NCBI GenBank assembly: GCA_037178675.1
Contig: JAYMGJ010000109.1
Location: 124,001 to 188,000, forward strand
DNA: 64,000 nt
Source of the DNA: Scleroderma bovista
Lineage: Eukaryota > Basidiomycota > Agaricomycetes > Boletales > Sclerodermataceae
Direction: 5' to 3'
Shown: in pieces, positions 24,301-36,282 of the stretch
How positions within the stretch are numbered: the stretch's first letter is position 1
Layout of the letters: every line of letters begins with the position of its first letter
Notes under the pieces: model-generated
What the model was told of the DNA's origin: nothing
What the model saw: only the letters and a program-made list of their open reading frames with translations
Database searches by the model: none
Translations under genes and position numbers: made by a program

Positions 24301-27300
24301 GCAACGAGCCTCCACCATCTTCCTCCATCGAGGTTTGATTGCTTTGAGCCAAGCGGAGTAATCGGTATGGGGGTCCGGGAGAACAGCGTCGGCGATTTCT
24401 TCTTCCACTTGCTCCTCTGTTTGTTTCCGCTTTGGTTTGCGAGTCACAACCGCAATGCGTCCTGTGCTCGGCGCCTTCGACATGCCGAAATCTTCCATTT
24501 CCCCCTCATCATTCGGGTCCTTCGGAACAGCCGTAGAGAAAAAGTCGGTGACTTTATTCTGCTTGAACTTGTCCACAGCTCCTGCTACCCTGCGATGCAA
24601 CCAGTCTGGGTGCTTTATCCTTGATACTGGGTTCGAAACGCCCTGCATTGCGGCCGGAATAGTGATCAGTTTCTGAATCACCGAGCCAAGGCGCTCAATA
24701 TAGTACTCCCAGTCCAATATGGCGCGAAGATCAAAGTTTGCTAGGCCTGGATCTCTAAGCCACTTGCGCAGATAAGTGCGCCTCACGGAATCTTCTGCGG
24801 AGAAAATAGCGACAGGAATTGCGCGGTCTGTGACAGGAGCACCATGTGGTTTGGCGGAGATGATGAACTTGCACGCCAGGCCCTTGTCCTTCACCATTTG
24901 GTCACCTAAGAACTCAGCGAGTCGTCGGGCAGTGCTAATGGAAGTAGATTTTTGGCCCGCGTATTCAGCGAGTGTTTTCGACATGCTCCTGTTCTCGGCG
25001 ATAAGATCGACGAGTTCCTGGTCACTTAATGTTTCAGCGTGGCTGAAGAGGATGTCGAGCCATTGGTTTGCAACACAGGCAACAGCACCATAACACTCCT
25101 CGGTGGTCGTCCCAAGAAGAAACTTCTCGAATATTTGCGATTGGAAGATTTTGATGAGCTGTAGCTCTCCGCGCCGCTTCACCTCGAAACCTTTGAGCTC
25201 AGCGAGTGAACCGTCGTCATTGAATACGGCATACCGCTTTTTCAACAGCTTATCCTCCTCTTTTGACGAAGGAAGGATCATGGCCCGGTATGGTCCGTCG
25301 AGTTCAAAGAAGATCGAGTTCTCGGAGTGTACGACATACTCTCCCGTCTCGGGGTCCAAGTCATGGTATTGGTGATTAGTGAAGCGTGCATACACAAGGT
25401 GGTTAAGCATTGTGCAAGGATACGAGAACGCAATGGATTTGCCGTTCGAAAGCTTGAACTTGAAGTTTTCTGGGAATATGCCTGGGAGCATGCACCATAT
25501 CCCATCCGTGTCAAGCTCAAGGGGACGACCGATCTGCTCCACGAGCGCCCGCGCCATCTGGATGATAGTTGCACCTGTTAGACAGGTGATGCCAGCCATC
25601 TCCATCGAATGCCACCTTGCACCTTTGCGCATCACATATCCGTAGAATGAGTTTAGGATACACTTGTGGGCCAACTGGAGGGAATCGTAGAGGACGATCA
25701 TCTTCTTTGCCTCATCCACTTCCGCCAGCGGGCGCGCTTCGCTGATGCGTACATCCAAATTCTTCTTCCAGGTTTTGAGTAATCCCTTGTACTCATAACG
25801 CCGATCACGGAAGCGGCGGACGGTATCCACGTAGAAGGGATTCTCTCGTTGACAAACAATCGACTCGCGTGTCTCCACCTTCGTATCCTTCATCTTTTTA
25901 TAGACCTTGCGAGAGTAATCACCAAGCCGCTTATGCAGGAGGGCTGTTTGCTCAGCTTCCGTTAAATCGGCGAATTTTCTTTGCGGACCTCCAGGCTTTT
26001 TCGGTGGGAACTTCTCCTGATTTAGTGCATGACGAATCATGTTGTATTCGTCTCGATGTGCAGGGAAAAACTCTCCTCTCCACGCCCATTGCAATCGGCG
26101 ATCGCACTGCTTTCCGGGGCGGTTATAGTCACATACAGCACAAACAGATTCGTCAACCATGGAGTCAGGTTGGAGACGGTTGGACAACATGATATTGGGG
26201 TACATGGCTGCGACGTCAAGATGGTAGATGAGAGGTTTGTCGGTGAGTTTCGGGCTGTCGCGCATCCTTTCGAGCGAGGCCTGTATTTGTTCCTTGACTT
26301 CATCATAGTTGGTGACGCTTTCCAAAGAAGATTTTGACTCTTCAACAATACAGAAGGTGAGTGCAGCGTCAAGGTCGTCAATGAGCTGAAAGCTAAAATG
26401 AATAAATGGACGAAGTAATGAAATTGGGACACACCTGTTGAACAGCTGCAGGTACGATCTTGAAGTCAGTCTGAATGTCGCTTCGGAATACACCTGCCTC
26501 CAGGGCTTCGACATGTCCTCCAACGTAGGTCTCCGATGCGAGTAAATGTCCCTCGAACATGTTTAAATGGGGGTCCTCGTGTCTGTTTGGCATTATGATA
26601 TGCCCGCGGTATGCTTCAACCTGTTCGATATCTTAAAGATGTGAAGGAAAAGAAAAACATAACCCACCATCAGGAGTGTCTCACAAAGTGTTCCACTGCC
26701 CTTTCGCAACACTTCGTCGGGACACAGTGGAATAATGTTACACAGGGAGAAAATGAATGGGTGGACGTATTTCATATAGAGGTAGTAAGTCGCCACTGCA
26801 TCGGACACGGAGTACTGTGCGAGGTGCTGTGGTTGCTCCATTGCATAGCTGCAATTACGAACATGTGTTACTCGTAGACTCAATTGAAAGACTGAAACTC
26901 ACGGCGTCATAAGTTCTGGGTCCAACTCAATAGGGTTATATCCCAACTTCGCTGTTGTCACAGCTTTCAAACCCTGGCTACCCTGAGGCAGGTACGAATC
27001 ACGTTTCACCCAGCGGAAACAGTCCATATGTACACACGAGCGGCTCTTGTACTCATCTTCCGAGTCCTTTGCAAAGCCGGTCTCGAGAAACATATCAATC
27101 CCATTCACATTGGCACGAGCGCAAAGAAACGGGAAATCGAAGAAGTCACCGTTAAATGTGGCCATGACCGTAGGCTTTACCTCTTGAATGTGCTGGAAAA
27201 AGCGCATAATAGTAGCTGCCTACAAAGCACCGTCACTTGCATGCACATCGAGAGCGAAAGAAGCATACCTCATCCTTTTCATTAAATACTATGAATGGCC

Positions 27301-28461
27301 CTTCATAACCGTCCTTCGGCGTGTATTCGAAGTCTTCTATATCCTCACTGACAATCTCTCGATTCGTGATCAAATATCCCTGACCATCGATCATATACGA
27401 GATCATCATGACTTGATCAATGGCCTGGTCTGGAAACTTGAGCGGTGCCTTGGTCGTCTCGATATCGAAGGCCATGACGACTGGATCCGCACGTTTAACT
27501 CGTTCGGCGATGTGCGTAAAGGTCGGTTGGCCAGCCGTGAAGGTGACCGCATACCAAAGCCCGACCCGCATTTCGTTGTCCATGGCGACACGAAGGTAAT
27601 ATGGAACATCGAACTCACGTATGTCGACGATGCATTCGCGTGGGTCCTTGTCCCGGTAACTGGCACCACTTGTGCTTCCGCCAATGTCCCTCCACTCGCC
27701 TTCGAGCTCTATGTTGGTGCAAGCACCTGCAGTCGCACTGACAACCTCTGCATAGGCATCCACAGCACCTCGCTTGGCACCATTGGCGAGCGCTAGAGGT
27801 GCGATCTCTCTCCTGACCGCAAGGAGGTCGGAGACGTTCCGGAAGCAGAGTTGGAGGTGGAGGCGACGGTAACCCATAAGATGGTTGGGGAGTTTCAAGT
27901 CTTCTTTCCTGTCTCGCGTAATCCTGCTAATCATCCCTTCGTAACGCTTCATGAGCCACTCCTCCACAGACGACTCCGAACCACTCTATGGGTGCAGCAC
28001 TGTGAGGATATACGAAAGCAAACGATGCCTTGGCACACCTTGCATGCAATCTGGAAGTAGGGTTCGTACTGCATCGTACACTTAAACGATCCTCCCTCGT
28101 CTGTGATGAAGTAAAAGTCCACTGCTGCACGCCCACCGGCGTAGTCGGGATCCTTGATGAGGGTGGGGTGCACGTTGATGAGCCAGCCTTCCCGCCGTTG
28201 GCCTTCTTGTACCCGTTCAAAACCAAATTTGGCGTCTACTTCGTCGTTCAGACGTACTTGCTCGAAACGCTCTGCCAATTGCGATCCATCATCTTCGCGC
28301 TGAGGAGCCGGTCCTTCTGCTGGTGTGTGCCCGTTCGCGGCTCCACGGCCCCTTCCACGTCCTCCACGAAAAGACGTGCTACCTCTGAATCCACCTCGGT
28401 AACCTCCACGTCCTCGACGGCCGCCATTCGACGAAAGCCCGAATGTGCCCCCCCGCGCCAT
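21380..28461 (-). CDS. POL2: DNA polymerase epsilon catalytic subunit
   Basis: Eight exons: 28461-28039, 27985-27269, 27219-26903, 26848-26668, 26620-26435, 26385-23920, 23870-21474 and 21412-21380; 2239 residues, the usual size. An Arg/Gly-rich N-terminus precedes the proofreading exonuclease ([27 protein letters not shown]) and the B-family polymerase motifs A ([10 protein letters not shown]), B ([13 protein letters not shown]) and C (LDTDGIW). The C-terminal half holds the inactive polymerase-like fold and the two Cys clusters, CKLC...CGGC and CAKC...CQC, that bind the partner subunits. The enzyme is the leading-strand replicase. All exonuclease acids and the motif C Asp pair are present, so it should be active. 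The last exon encodes only ten residues ([10 protein letters not shown]). A short inverted-repeat element lies just upstream of the start. Confidence 0.95.
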
Positions 28462-28547
28462 GATAGAGTGAGAGTCGAAGGTGTAGAGCGTGACTTGTGA
28501 CGCACGCGTGGTGTCACACCGTGTTTCACAAACGCGTCGCGACGGTA

Positions 28548-29212
28548 CAGTCATCAACTGCCACTTGAGACACGAAAATCAAGAATGCTCTTATTACAAC
28601 ACAACACAAATTTAAGTAGATCAGAGTAGACAAGCAGGCTAATAAAGTACTTCTGAATACCTGAACAAATTTTCTATGGGATCAAAGGTGCAGGCTTGCA
28701 ACTGTGAAGCTCGGAAATTTTGTGGCTTTATCGATCTTTGTCATTACTGGCACTTGAGACACCCAAATGCAGTATCTTTTGTATCTCCGCTAATGACAAT
28801 CCACACTCCGACCCTAAGTCCGCATGTCAGCCTTACCATAACAGGGATATCATGTTGCTGATATTGCAGTCATGCAACACCCTCCTCTGGCATTCATGTG
28901 GCAAGTCAATGCAAAGTCCATAGTCCGAAAGGTGTTGGATAGGGCTTCATCAGACCTATTTCTACATCCCACAGAGAAAGGAAAGTTAGAAATACTTGTT
29001 GCAATGGATTGAGACACAAAACAGCTCAATTTGATGTACTATTTGCACTGTAGTTACTTTATCTAGAGGTTACAATGCTCAGTATTTGCTGTGGACCTCG
29101 AGTGAACCATTTCCAAGTCACTTATGATGTGTGGAAATCAGTTGTGTTGAAGAAACCGAAAAACGCTGCTGTCTCAAGTGGTGGTGGTGTCTCAAGTGGC
29201 AGTGGATGACTG
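28548..29212. mobile_element. MITE-like element with TA target duplication and 24-bp TIRs
   Basis: The left end begins CAGTCATC and the right end is its inverse; the 24-bp terminal inverted repeats differ at one base. Both ends are flanked by TA (28546-28547 and 29213-29214), as in the Tc1/mariner superfamily. A 10-bp core, CACTTGAGAC, occurs four times: twice forward near the left (28562, 28751) and twice inverted near the right (29171, 29189), as subterminal transposase sites would. At 665 bp it holds no transposase frame, so it would need a transposase supplied in trans. Confidence 0.78.
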
Positions 29213-29214
29213 TA

Positions 29215-29892
29215 CTTCAAAGTGGATCGAGCCAACAGAATGGCCAAGCATGCAGCACAAAAATCTGATAGAAATGCTCACTGTCTATATCATCATGCAT
29301 AAATAAATGATCATCCACGTTTCGCCGCACCACGAAACCAACAGAAGAGTTGTGTAAATATGTAGGAGAGAAACTAACCATCGTACTAGACGTAAAGCGT
29401 AAAAATTCAGCGCTGGAACGCGAACACTGAAAGAAAAAGAAAAAGAAGAGACTCCCCAAGAATACTGTACGTAGTAGCACCCGCCAGCGTATGCAAACTG
29501 TGAATGCGTATGTATAGAATATCGACACGGCCAGATCGACAGACAGAATGGAATGGAACGTAAAACCCTCCAGCGCGCCAATTCAAAAGGGTGATGTGTA
29601 CTACTAAGGGTGCCGCACTAACTTAGAAGGGGAGGGAGTTTGGACTAGCGCTGGAGGGATGGGGGGGATATCGAATAATAATATGCTTGTACCACAGTCG
29701 AAAAAATGGATGCCATGCATCATACGTATAGGTCCGCAACATAACACAAAAGAAGAGAAACGATACCCAAAACATATGAAGAGACTAGCCAGAGTGACGG
29801 TAGCGCGACGTAAGCAGACTGGATGGAATGGAATGCAAGGGGGGATGTCACGCGAAAGGTCGTGGATGGGGCTAGCCAGACTCGTTCTCCCT
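29215..29892. other. Intergenic, 3' flank of the kinase gene
   Basis: Only short frames. The part next to 29892 should be the 3' UTR of the minus-strand kinase. No repeats or RNA genes recognised. Confidence 0.5.
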
Positions 29893-32800
29893 CTACTCCT
29901 CCTCCCCTTCGTCCTCCTCCTGTATCGCATGTCTAAACGCAGGCCCGCGCGTATTCGGCAGCTGCCATCGGCGCGTCTCCACACTAGATCCTAGCTCATT
30001 CTGCGGCGGAAGAGAGGACGTTCTCCCAGCTGGCGAGTGGCCCCCCTTTGCGCGGCCTGACGTGCCCCGCCCTGCCCCGCCCGTGCGTGGTTTCGCTGCC
30101 CGCCCACGTACATACGCGTTTTGGCCCCGCGGTGGCTGCGGCACAGGGGGCAAAGGTCTCTCCAGCGCAGTGCTCGAAGCCGTGCTCGTGTTCGTCATCG
30201 AAAAGCCCATCATCCCAGTCGCTGGCCCCGCACCCGCACCTGCAGACATCTGCCCAAGTCCGCCCGCGAACTCTGGCACATCCTCATCTTCGTCCACCCA
30301 GTCGCTCTCATCCCCCATCGCTGGGCTCTGCCGCGTCCCAGAACTAAACACATCCCGAATGTCAAGCGGCGGCGATATCACAAGAACCTCCACGGGAAGA
30401 TGCGTGCTCCGGTTCTGCCATCCTGGCGGCTCAGTTCCCCAGCTCTTCTTCCACGAAGTCCGCCCAACCGAGTTCGAGCTGTGTGGGCTCGTGAATGGCG
30501 TGAGACGTTTCTGTGCAATAAACGTGCCCGCACCGCGCCGGGGCGTGCCGTCTTCTGAATGCCGCGAAGAATAGCTCTTGAATGGCGAACTCGTCCGCGT
30601 TCCCTCGCCTTCCGACGCATCATAGAACGACGTCGGCCGTGATGAAGCAAGCGAGTGTACAGACGACGCAGCCGAGTTCGTGCGGTAATGTTGTGGCCGC
30701 GCGCTAGTCCCTGGCGCGGTCGGAACGTGCCGCACAACTCTTGTCGAGGACGATGAGCCGTGCCGACGGTGTTGATACTTGGGCAATGGAGATGACGTGC
30801 GGTAATACGCTGACCCGTTCGACCCTGTTGACGGGGATTTGTGGTGCTTGCCCTTGACCGAAAAACTGTGAATCGACGACGGCCGGGATGAGTGTTCAGG
30901 GGGCTCAGAGTTGGGTGTATCGGTGCCAAATGTCCGTACGGTGGTTAGTTGATCAAGATGGGTTTGGTCAATCATGAATACCGGACCAGAGTTACCCGAG
31001 GATCGCCGTGAATTGACGCTGCTCGACCGGCGGGAAGACACAGATTGCCGCTTAACACGACGTCCACGCCCAGAGTCACTCGTCCGCCTCTTGACAAGAG
31101 GTTTCGGTGTCGTAGTAGTAGTCATGGGCACCGACGAGGGACCACCGCACGAGCGCGAATAAGCGAGTCCACGAGCAGTTCCCTGAGGCAGCTGCACTGA
31201 CTCCTTGCGCTTTCCTTTTCTATCCTCATTGAACCACAGCCGCAATGTAGACAAAAGACTTGCACGGTTACGGTGCGATCCACTGCGGGAGCCATCCTCG
31301 TTGAAATTAGGCAGCGATGTCAACGTATCCCCCGGCGAATTCGCAGGCGTCGGCGAGGACCCCCGCGGGGACGCCCGTCCGCCTGCCATGACCCAGGGCG
31401 ACCCAGGCATAGCCCCTAAGTCCACCGTTTGCGATGCAGGAATCGTAGGGCACTCTTTGGCCCTAACAGGCGGTGACTTGGTCAGTTTGGAGGATCCTCC
31501 GCTTCCATGCGAGGAACGGGGATCGTCACCTGACAGCTTCTTTTCGTGTTCCCGCGCCTTTTCTCGCTCCTCTCTCACACCTTCGGTCGACTTTTTCCGG
31601 ACGAGGCCCGCAGCCTCGAGGGCAGTGGTTGCGCGCTGCATGATGCTGATGCTCCCAGATCGAACCTTGCCTTCCCGTTTCAGCTTCAGTGGGTCCTTGT
31701 CTTTGCCCTCGACACCCCTGGCACTTCCACTCGGTGTCGATGGGTTCGAGCGACCCGAAGACTCGACGGTAGTAGGTGATGGTGATAGGTACGGCGACTT
31801 GGCACGAGGCGGTGTGCTGGGTCGAGGCGCGGCACTGGCAGTGGGTGTTGGTGGAACAACAGCAAACTCGGGTGGAACTGGACATGGATCATCCGTCTGC
31901 ACACCAATGACACGTTTGGTGCGTTTCCGCGAACTAGGGAGCTGCTCTTCTTCTTTATCCTTGTCTTTGCGACTCTTCAAGCGAGAGCTTTCTGCAGCAT
32001 CTGGACTCGGCGTGTCTGCTGAAGAAGCACGCACTTCATCCACGATACGTTTTTCGTGTTTGCGCATGAGCATCCACCATATGGATCCCGCCGCATCACA
32101 TGCGTCGGACAACACGGAATGAACGATTTGAGCAGTATCGAAGCCAAGGGCACTCAAAGCGTTTAGGAGCTCTCGCTCAGCCGGAGTAGAGAAGATGATG
32201 GGAGTGGGCGTTTTCAAAAGCGAAGCGAAATCCTGTGGTGGCATTGATGCGACCGGTGTGTCGAGCAGCGTGCCATTATCCGAAAGGCCAGACGACACAG
32301 AACGACGTTTCGTTCGCGCGGGTGTACGAGTTGGGTGAGGCGGAGCACGTGCAGTGTTCACAGATGACTGCCTGGAAGGTGACGATTCATTTTCTTCGAT
32401 GACAGCATCGGGTTGCCGCTCCATTGCACACTTGGTAGCCTTTTCACCTTTCGTAATCGTGTTTTGGCTGGGATTGGGGTGTATTTGCACTGGAAGCGCT
32501 TTCTGTGACAGGAACGGGTCTTGGAGACCTTCGCTAGATGTTACCGATGGTGAGATGTCAGAAGTTGCAGAAATAAAAGTGGTTTCCGTGGTGGCCGAAC
32601 AGGGTTCCTCATCTCCCACCTCGGAGATCGTACGCACAGTCAAGGAAGGAGTTTCCAAAACAAGGGGTGTTGTGGGCTCGGCCTTGGGTGTCGAATCGAC
32701 CCTTGATGTGAACCAAGGTGAAGAAAGAATCTGGGGGATCGTCAGTCGCTTAGACGGATCCCATTGTAGGATGTTCCGAATTAGATCCCGAGCGTCTGTT

Positions 32801-33733
32801 GGCCGGGTGCGTGTTAGAAAATGGTTCATTTAGGAGGGAAAAAAAGGTCTGGCCTTTGGACAGCCACTCGGGATCTTCGTATTCACCCTTCATGACTTTT
32901 TCCTTCATGATGGTTTCGTCGTCGTCGTCGAAGGGTAGAGTTCCAGTTAAGAGGCAGTATAAAATGACCCCCATAGACCACACATCAACTTCTACTAGGT
33001 GTATCATTGCACTGCACGTGATCGGCAACGCTCGAACTAACCTGGGCCAAGATACCGTTTCCCCTGAAGCATTTCCGGTGCAGCGTAGCCCGTTGTCCCA
33101 CAAAAGGTTTCCATGTACACGGCCCTATCGTATTCGCGGGTAAACCCAAAATCGCCGAGCTTGACGCGACATCTCTCGTCCAAGAGGACGTTTTCCAACT
33201 TTAGGTCCCGATGGACGATGCCCTTGTCGTGGAGGTACGCCACGGCGAGACAAAGCTGTCCGAAGATGATTCTGGTCTCTTCCTCTGATAAGCGGCCCTT
33301 TTCTGCGAGATAGTCAAAAAGTTCTCCGCCGCAGCATAGCTCGGTCACGATCCAAATATAGGATTCGGTAGCGATGACTTCGTACATTTGAGTTACATGG
33401 GGATGGTGTAGTTGGCGGTGGTGGTGAATTTCGCGGGTGAGAGAAGCAGACATGGCTTTGGGGATCTGCTTTATAGCGACGCGGGTGGACGTGAGGCGAT
33501 GTGTTCCGATGCGCACCTTTCCGTAGGCTCCTGGGGGATCTCATAAGTGGCTTGCGGGATGTGGGGATGGGATGGGGCCCACCTTCACCGATGACCTTTC
33601 CGAGGGTGTAGTTTCCGATTATCCTAATCTTTTGGGATGATAGTTCCTTGCCGAGTTCGTTATAGGCGTTAGCTAGTTGAGCTTTGTGGTTTTGGGTCAC
33701 GGAACCCGTGTGTTTGTGTCCGTGAACAGACAT
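29893..33733 (-). CDS. Kin4-like CAMKL-family serine/threonine protein kinase
   Basis: Four exons: 33733-33583, 33530-33042, 32991-32854 and 32795-29893; 1226 residues. The kinase domain is N-terminal: glycine loop GEGAYGKV, VAIK, HRDLKLEN, DFGFTREY, the activation segment ETFCGTTGYAAPEM and DVWSMGVILYCLLTGTLPF. It is followed by a UBA-like segment (LGFDTAQIVHSVL) and about 700 residues of low-complexity Ser/Pro/Arg sequence. The CGTTGYAAPEM segment suits the Snf1/Kin4 branch; yeast Kin4 acts in the spindle-position checkpoint, but that role here is inference. The third intron (32796-32853) starts with GC rather than GT in a poor context (G|GCCAGA), yet it is the only join that keeps WLSK and DARDLI in phase. 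An in-frame ATG at 33847 is an alternative start. Confidence 0.85.
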
Positions 33734-34099
33734 TTGGGCATGTACAGTCGAGATATAGCGTAGAGAGCGAAAGGAGAGGCACGGGCCCAATGGCCACGGT
33801 ATGGAACAGATGTCGGGTAGGCAGTCGTCAGCGGAGACAAAACTCAAGGAACCCTTGCACAGCTGCGGCCTGCGGGGAGATGGCGTGGGATTTCATGCTC
33901 GCTCACAAAACTAGTTTCACAACATGCATGGATAAAAAGCAACTATAGGCATCAAAGGGTCCGGGTTTCGCTGGCGCTCCATTTCTAAGAGCGGGCGAAG
34001 CTACAGTAAAAGACAAGAGGCGAAAAAGAATTAAGAGCGGGACATAGATACAACACGACGCGAGCAAATTGCACGTGTGGGGTAATGTAGCAGACTCTC
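33734..34099. other. Intergenic, promoter of the kinase and 3' flank of the SNARE gene
   Basis: A 366-bp spacer between two minus-strand genes. It holds the kinase 5' region and the SNARE 3' UTR. No further feature was recognised. Confidence 0.5.
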
Positions 34100-34720
34100 T
34101 CAATGTTGGGTCGTCTTGACAATGGTGACCACTATGATCACGATAATGACGGCGACTGTGGCACCTATGATGAGGCGCATCTAAAATATCGCACTCAATG
34201 AGTAAGGGAATTGGTGTGATAAAAGGAGACTTGCCTTCATGTCCTTCCACCTACCATGTATGCATTGGTGAAAAAAAAAAGAATACAGAGGGAACAAGAC
34301 ACTTACCACATGTTCTGTGGGGTTGGCAGAGTCAACAGCTGCTAAAGTCGCAACAGAGAGTCAACCCACCTTTCGTACCCTGTTTGCCCCACGACGGAAT
34401 CCTTGTGCTGACACTGCGAGGTTGTCTGTAACGCAAGGTGGACATGAGCACTCTCGGTGCTACAAATGAACTGCCTCACCAGTCTTGTCCTGCAGCGAAT
34501 CCAGTCTCTCTCCTCTCTCTGCTACCTTTGTGATGTTTTCCCTCATGATACCCACAGTGTCGTCGATTTGTTGTTGAATGGCTGCTGTTTTCGGGTTGCC
34601 GGGGGGTCCACTTGGGTTGGACGAGGAGCCATTGCGAGGGAGGTAGGGGTCGTAAGGTTCAGACCTAGGGTTTGTGCAGCTTCAATAGATGCTACCCGAC
34701 ACGAACAACAAAACGAACAT
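34100..34720 (-). CDS. Synaptobrevin-type v-SNARE
   Basis: Coding exons: 34720-34719 (only the bases AT), 34664-34480, 34425-34370, 34314-34307 (8 nt), 34250-34235 (16 nt) and 34180-34100; 115 residues. The N-terminus MSEPYDPY is followed by a Pro/Gly-rich linker, the R-SNARE helix ([49 protein letters not shown] with the central Arg of AERGERLD) and one C-terminal membrane helix ([19 protein letters not shown]). R-SNAREs on secretory vesicles pair with plasma-membrane SNAREs to drive exocytosis. The start codon is formed by splicing AT to G over a 54-bp intron. The last intron (34181-34234) has a GC donor in good context (AAG|GCAAGT). No other join keeps the frame, and the protein is full length. 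Confidence 0.88.
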
Positions 34721-35369
34721 GGCAACAGCGTGAATAAAACAAGGTGTCTGTGTCACTATAAGTGTCAGCTGCTGTTATATGGATATAGAGCCTCGCTACT
34801 CACCGAGTGTAGCGAGATGAAGTCGCCTGCGGTGCTGGTTGACAATGAGAGCCGCGTCTGCGGTGGGGCGGTGAGTCTGGTCACACGTGACGTGTCACCC
34901 CAGTGCCCCTTATTCCCTGCGCAGGCGTGGAAGCCCAACTTGCGGAAAAGATAAAACTTTCACTGGCTAAAGCTACAGGCAATGATGCGCCCTCAGGCCG
35001 GAGCAGACCGTCGACTGCAGCGCACACTGCACTTCGAGGCAGGGAGTAGCCTCAGGGGCACATCCATAAACAACCACTCCTCCCGTAATCGGCACCAGCC
35101 GAAGTTCAAGTTCCGCCAAACCGGCCAACGCTCCACCAAGACACGACAGAACCCAGCCCGTCCCCGGCAAATCCATCAAGGTGAGCTCGAATCTACACCA
35201 TTTTGCAGCATATAAGGCCATCGGATGCGTACGGGGAACAGTTGGAGTGAAAGCGAGAGAGTCGGCGGTTGGATGGTGTGGATAGCATGGGGATGGCGTC
35301 TGCTCGTCTTAAGATCTTTGCGTTCATCCGGACTGACCGTCTTTTCAACCGGACTCCCCATTTCTGTAG
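34721..35369. other. Shared 5' region of the SNARE and eL24 genes
   Basis: About 650 bp between two divergent genes. It must contain both promoters and 5' UTRs; a 5' UTR intron of eL24 ending just before its ATG (TTTCTGTAG at 35361-35369) is likely. No protein-coding exon could be added. Confidence 0.45.
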
Positions 35370-35999
35370 ATGGTACGTGTGCACCCTGATCGTATGCTGA
35401 ATGTTTGCACTGACATACACCCGGTCTGTGAGTATAGAAGCTCGAAATCGACTCATTCTCGGGGTACCGTATCTACCCTTCCAAGGGGAAACTCTTTGTC
35501 CGCGGAGACTCCAAAGTTCGCAATCTCTCCCCTCCGCGCGTTTCTCGTCCTGACTTGGCATACCTGTACATCGCAGATCTTCCGCTTCGCCAGCTCCAAG
35601 AATGCCTCCCTCTTCCTCCAACGCAAAAACCCGCGCAAGATCGCCTGGACACAGGTCTACCGTCGCATGCATAAGAAGGGTATCACGGAGGAAATCGCCA
35701 AGAAGCGTTCACGTCGGGTCGTGAAGCACCAGCGTGGTATCGTCGGTGCTGACCTTGCAGCCATCGCTGCTAAGCGCAATCAGACCGCTGCTGTTCGCAC
35801 ACAGCAAAGGTTGGCTGCCATCCAGAAAGCCAAGACTGAAAAGAAGGAAAAAGAATCCAAGAAGAAGGTGCGTGGTTTCGACCGGCATAGGTGCAGTGTG
35901 CTCATGAGTGTGGGACTGTTTTAGCCTGCTCCGCGTGCACCGGTTTCCAATGTACCAAAGGTGTCGAAGCAGCAAATGAAGGGTGGCAAGGGCCGATGA
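35370..35999 (+). CDS. RPL24: 60S ribosomal protein L24 (eL24)
   Basis: Coding exons: 35370-35372, 35438-35515, 35577-35867 and 35925-35999; 148 residues. The first exon codes only for the initiator Met; the rest reads KLEIDSFSGYRIYP, KLFVRGDSKIFRFASSKN, NPRKIAWTQVYRR, HKKGI and KKRSRRVVKHQRGIVGA, all highly conserved in eL24. The C-terminal half is a Lys/Ala-rich helix with KKEKESKKK. The protein is part of the large subunit and forms an intersubunit bridge. Start-codon exons are common in fungal ribosomal protein genes. It converges with GNA1 downstream. Confidence 0.95.
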
Positions 36000-36282
36000 G
36001 CACGCTGTCATTGCACAGGTCATATAGCACACTGTCATATATTTCCCTCTCGACATTCCATGAAACCAGATATGCCGCATGCATATATGTTTATTGCCAT
36101 GCAATTCAAAGGATGAAACGGATATGCAATTATACAGGTATCGTGCTCAAGTAACCGAAATCACAATAAAATAGTCTACGACAAATGTCCGTCAAACCGA
36201 ACCTAAAGCCTGGGTGGATGTATTTTCTCTGGCGCGTACTTGGCCTGGGAGCATGGGTTAGGGTACCACGACCTATAGCAGT

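Noticed and set aside
24022..25375. Several plus-strand ORFs of 80-200 codons opposite POL2
   Set aside because: The minus strand is a clear polymerase epsilon coding exon; the plus frames have no family resemblance.
31205..32122. 305-codon plus-strand ORF opposite the kinase tail
   Set aside because: It lies fully inside the last exon of the kinase gene, has no recognisable domain, and the low-complexity tail makes antisense frames open by chance.
34543..34725. 60-codon minus-strand ORF starting MPCSFCCSC
   Set aside because: It is an out-of-frame reading across the first intron and exon 2 of the SNARE gene; the conserved frame is MSEPYDPY.
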